DNA from: RBG-16-49-21 sp040768125
GTDB lineage: Bacteria > Spirochaetota > UBA4802 > UBA5550
NCBI GenBank assembly: GCA_040768125.1
Contig: JAXGNG010000002.1
Coordinates: 186,001 to 250,000, forward strand
Length of the DNA stretch: 64,000 nt
Direction of reading: 5' to 3'
In this document: piece after piece, positions 62,183 to 64,000 of the stretch
Layout: each line of letters opens with the position of its first letter
How positions within the stretch are numbered: the stretch's first letter is position 1
Notes under the pieces: generated by a model
The model's database searches: none
What the model was told of the DNA's origin: nothing
What the model saw: the letters and a program-made list of their open reading frames with translations, nothing else
Made by a program: the position numbers and the translations under genes

Positions 62183-64000
62183 CTAGGAACACGTGTTTTC
62201 CTTCCCCAGTACGGACACCAGCTTTCTGTTTATCTCCGCCAGGGTGAAGGGTTTCTGAATGAAACCCGCGACATTCCCGGGAACGGGTCCGGATCCGAGG
62301 GGTTCGTTTCGATATCCCGACATCATCAGTACGCGGACGCCGGGGTCAATGCCGATGAGGGCGTCAAGGGTTTCCGGGCCCGTAAGGCCCGGCATGTCCC
62401 TGTCCAGGAGGACGAGGTCGATCCTTCCGGCGTTCTCGCCGTAGAGGGCGAGGGCCTTTTCCCCGCTCTCCGCGCTTAACATCGTGTATCCGCAGCTCCT
62501 GAGCATTTTTACGATTGTCGTGCGTACCATCTCCTCATCATCCACGACAAGCACCCTCCCGCTTCCCCGGACCAGGGCGATTTCATTTTCGGCTGTGACC
62601 GTCCCCGTCTGATCGGATCCCTCGTTTCTCAGATAGATGTGAAATGTCGTTCCCCGGTCCGGCTCGGAATTGATATCGATGTATCCACCGTGCTGGGCGA
62701 TGACGCTTTTCGTTATGGTCAATCCCAGGCCCGTGCCGCTTTTTTTCGTGGTGTAAAAGGGTTCGAAGATTTTCCGGTATTCACCGGGATGCATGCCGCT
62801 GCCGTTGTCCCTGATCCCGATCCGCCAGTATTTTCCCGGCGCCATGATTTCGCCCAGGGCCGTTTTTGTCTCTTCGAGGTCAAGGTCCTCGAGGGTTATC
62901 TCGATCAATCCCTTTCTCCGCGGGTCCGTATCCATGGCGGATTGTATCGCGTGGCTCGAGTTGATGCTGAGATTGAGAAGGGCCTGCTCTATCTGGTTTA
63001 TGTCGGCCCTGGTGACGGCGCTGTCGGGGGCTTTCCCGATCCTGATTTCTATCGATTTGCTCATGGTGTTGCGGCAGATGTTGATGACCCGCTTGAGTGC
63101 CTCTTTCAGGTCCATGGGCACCATGGTGAGTTCCTGCTTCTTCGCCAGGGTAAGCAGCTCTTTCACCAGGTCCGCGGCCCGCAGGGCGGCGGACTCGAGC
63201 ATGGCGAGGTCGTCCGGAAGCTCGAGGTAATTGTATTTATTCTCGTCCACCGAGAAGCGCATGAGGGAAATGGTGCCCAGTATCCCCGAGAGCACGTTGT
63301 TGAAATCATGGGCGATCCCCCCCGCAAGACTGCCGAGTATTTCCATCTTCTGTGCCTGGCGGAGGTCCTCCTCCGCCTTCTTGCGCTCGGTGATGTCGAT
63401 GATGATGCCGCGGAACCCGGATGCGACGTCGCCGGTCAGGATGGGGGACGAATAAATGAGGACCGGGACGGATGTTCCGTCCCTGCGGAGGATCCGGTAT
63501 TCGTTTGCCCCGGTTGTTTTTCCATGAATAACGATATCAGCGATGTTCCGTGCCGCGCGTTCCCGGTCTTCAGGAACGATGAGGTCGGCAACGCTGATCC
63601 CCCGTTCCATATCCTCAGGTGAATACCCGTAATTCTCGAATCCGAACCGGTTGACGAAGGTCAGCCGTCCCGATGCGTCGCATTCAAAAATGGTCTGGGG
63701 TAGCAGATCGGTCAGCTCCCTGAATTTCTGCTCGCTCAGCCTCAGGGCGCGTTCCGCCTCTTCCCGCATCCTGAGCTCATTTCGAATTTTGTCGAGGAAC
63801 CGGTTTATCGTATCAGCGAAGGGTCTCAGCTCCTGGTGCATCGCCGAGGCGGGGAGCTGTTTGTTGCCTTCCAGGTCAACGGAGCGGAACGATTCCGCGA
63901 GGCGGTGTATCGGCCGCATGAAAAGGGACGTGATCGCATAGGAGAGGCCGATGAGGACCATCCCTCCGAGGACCAGGATGCAGAACATCCGGAAGAAGAT
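62183..64000 (-). CDS. Hybrid sensor histidine kinase with receiver (5' end beyond window)
   Basis: At least 605 codons; the frame runs past the right edge, so the N-terminus is missing. Seen in order: a membrane segment, HAMP-like linker (F-M-R-P-I-H-R-L-A-E-S-F), PAS (about 85-205), HisKA with G-G-I-A-H-D-F-N-N-V-L, HATPase with N-L-S-I-N-S-S-H-A-I, D-N-G-S-G-M and G-T-G-L-G-L-T-I, then a receiver with D-D-E-E-M and V-L-L-D-R-D-M-P-G. The A-H-D-F-N-N motif is typical of hybrid kinases whose receiver regulates the kinase itself. Signal unknown. Confidence 0.9.
   Translation of the reverse strand: MFFRMFCILVLGGMVLIGLSYAITSLFMRPIHRLAESFRSVDLEGNKQLPASAMHQELRPFADTINRFLDKIRNELRMREEAERALRLSEQKFRELTDLLPQTIFECDASGRLTFVNRFGFENYGYSPEDMERGISVADLIVPEDRERAARNIADIVIHGKTTGANEYRILRRDGTSVPVLIYSSPILTGDVASGFRGIIIDITERKKAEEDLRQAQKMEILGSLAGGIAHDFNNVLSGILGTISLMRFSVDENKYNYLELPDDLAMLESAALRAADLVKELLTLAKKQELTMVPMDLKEALKRVINICRNTMSKSIEIRIGKAPDSAVTRADINQIEQALLNLSINSSHAIQSAMDTDPRRKGLIEITLEDLDLEETKTALGEIMAPGKYWRIGIRDNGSGMHPGEYRKIFEPFYTTKKSGTGLGLTITKSVIAQHGGYIDINSEPDRGTTFHIYLRNEGSDQTGTVTAENEIALVRGSGRVLVVDDEEMVRTTIVKMLRSCGYTMLSAESGEKALALYGENAGRIDLVLLDRDMPGLTGPETLDALIGIDPGVRVLMMSGYRNEPLGSGPVPGNVAGFIQKPFTLAEINRKLVSVLGKENTCS

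Overview
The window looks like a Gram-negative (diderm) chromosome. It carries many lipoproteins with clear lipoboxes, an outer-membrane-type protein, FecR, PAS-rich kinases, multihaem cytochromes and a membrane-bound AraC regulator. The style of the lipoproteins (Ig-like Big_2, LamG and FGE-sulfatase modules, short Gly-rich lipoproteins) suggests a spirochaete or a relative. That taxonomy is inference; there is no rRNA or other marker gene here.

Region 1 (1-13.8 kb) is a mobile or accessory block. It holds a plasmid/phage-type winged-helix protein, a very AT-rich pair of dynamin-like GTPases (the second fused to HEAT repeats and an SH3 domain), a RadC-like gene split by a complete IS256-family element (25-bp inverted ends, 9-bp target duplication), and a run of small genes including a RecB/Cas4-like nuclease, an ArdC-type antirestriction protein and an HNH-like protein.

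Region 2 (13.8-38.5 kb) is a defence island built from two copies of a type I restriction-modification operon (hsdM-hsdS-cargo-hsdR, read leftward). HsdR and HsdM are nearly identical between copies, while the HsdS recognition domains and the cargo between hsdS and hsdR differ. Copy 1 carries a SIR2 NADase, an Abi_C-type abortive infection protein and an EVE/Mrr-like restriction nuclease; copy 2 carries a Fic protein. Each copy is followed by a divergent lipoprotein with a shared leader and tail but an unrelated middle. A 95-bp direct repeat (24750-24844 and 38397-38491) and the 3' half of a tRNA-Arg with its terminator (24941-25014) mark likely integration boundaries. Between the copies is a nucleotidyltransferase toxin-antitoxin-like pair with three operator palindromes. 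The right side carries two more lipoprotein genes and a RelE/antitoxin pair.

Region 3 (39.3-64 kb) is GC-rich and looks like ordinary chromosome: an iron-type alcohol dehydrogenase; a cNMP-GGDEF-cNMP-GGDEF protein; a tightly overlapping sulfur/electron-transfer operon (octahaem cytochrome, multihaem cytochrome fused to cytochrome b, two YeeE/YedE transporters, one with a rhodanese-like tail); a peroxiredoxin with an in-frame UGA at the peroxidatic position (a probable selenoprotein, U-P-Y-C); an LSm/Fn3 outer-membrane-type protein with a FecR lipoprotein; a 1200-residue soluble PAS/GAF kinase; an overlapping trio of exported proteins; a membrane AraC regulator; and the 3' part of a hybrid histidine kinase cut by the window edge.
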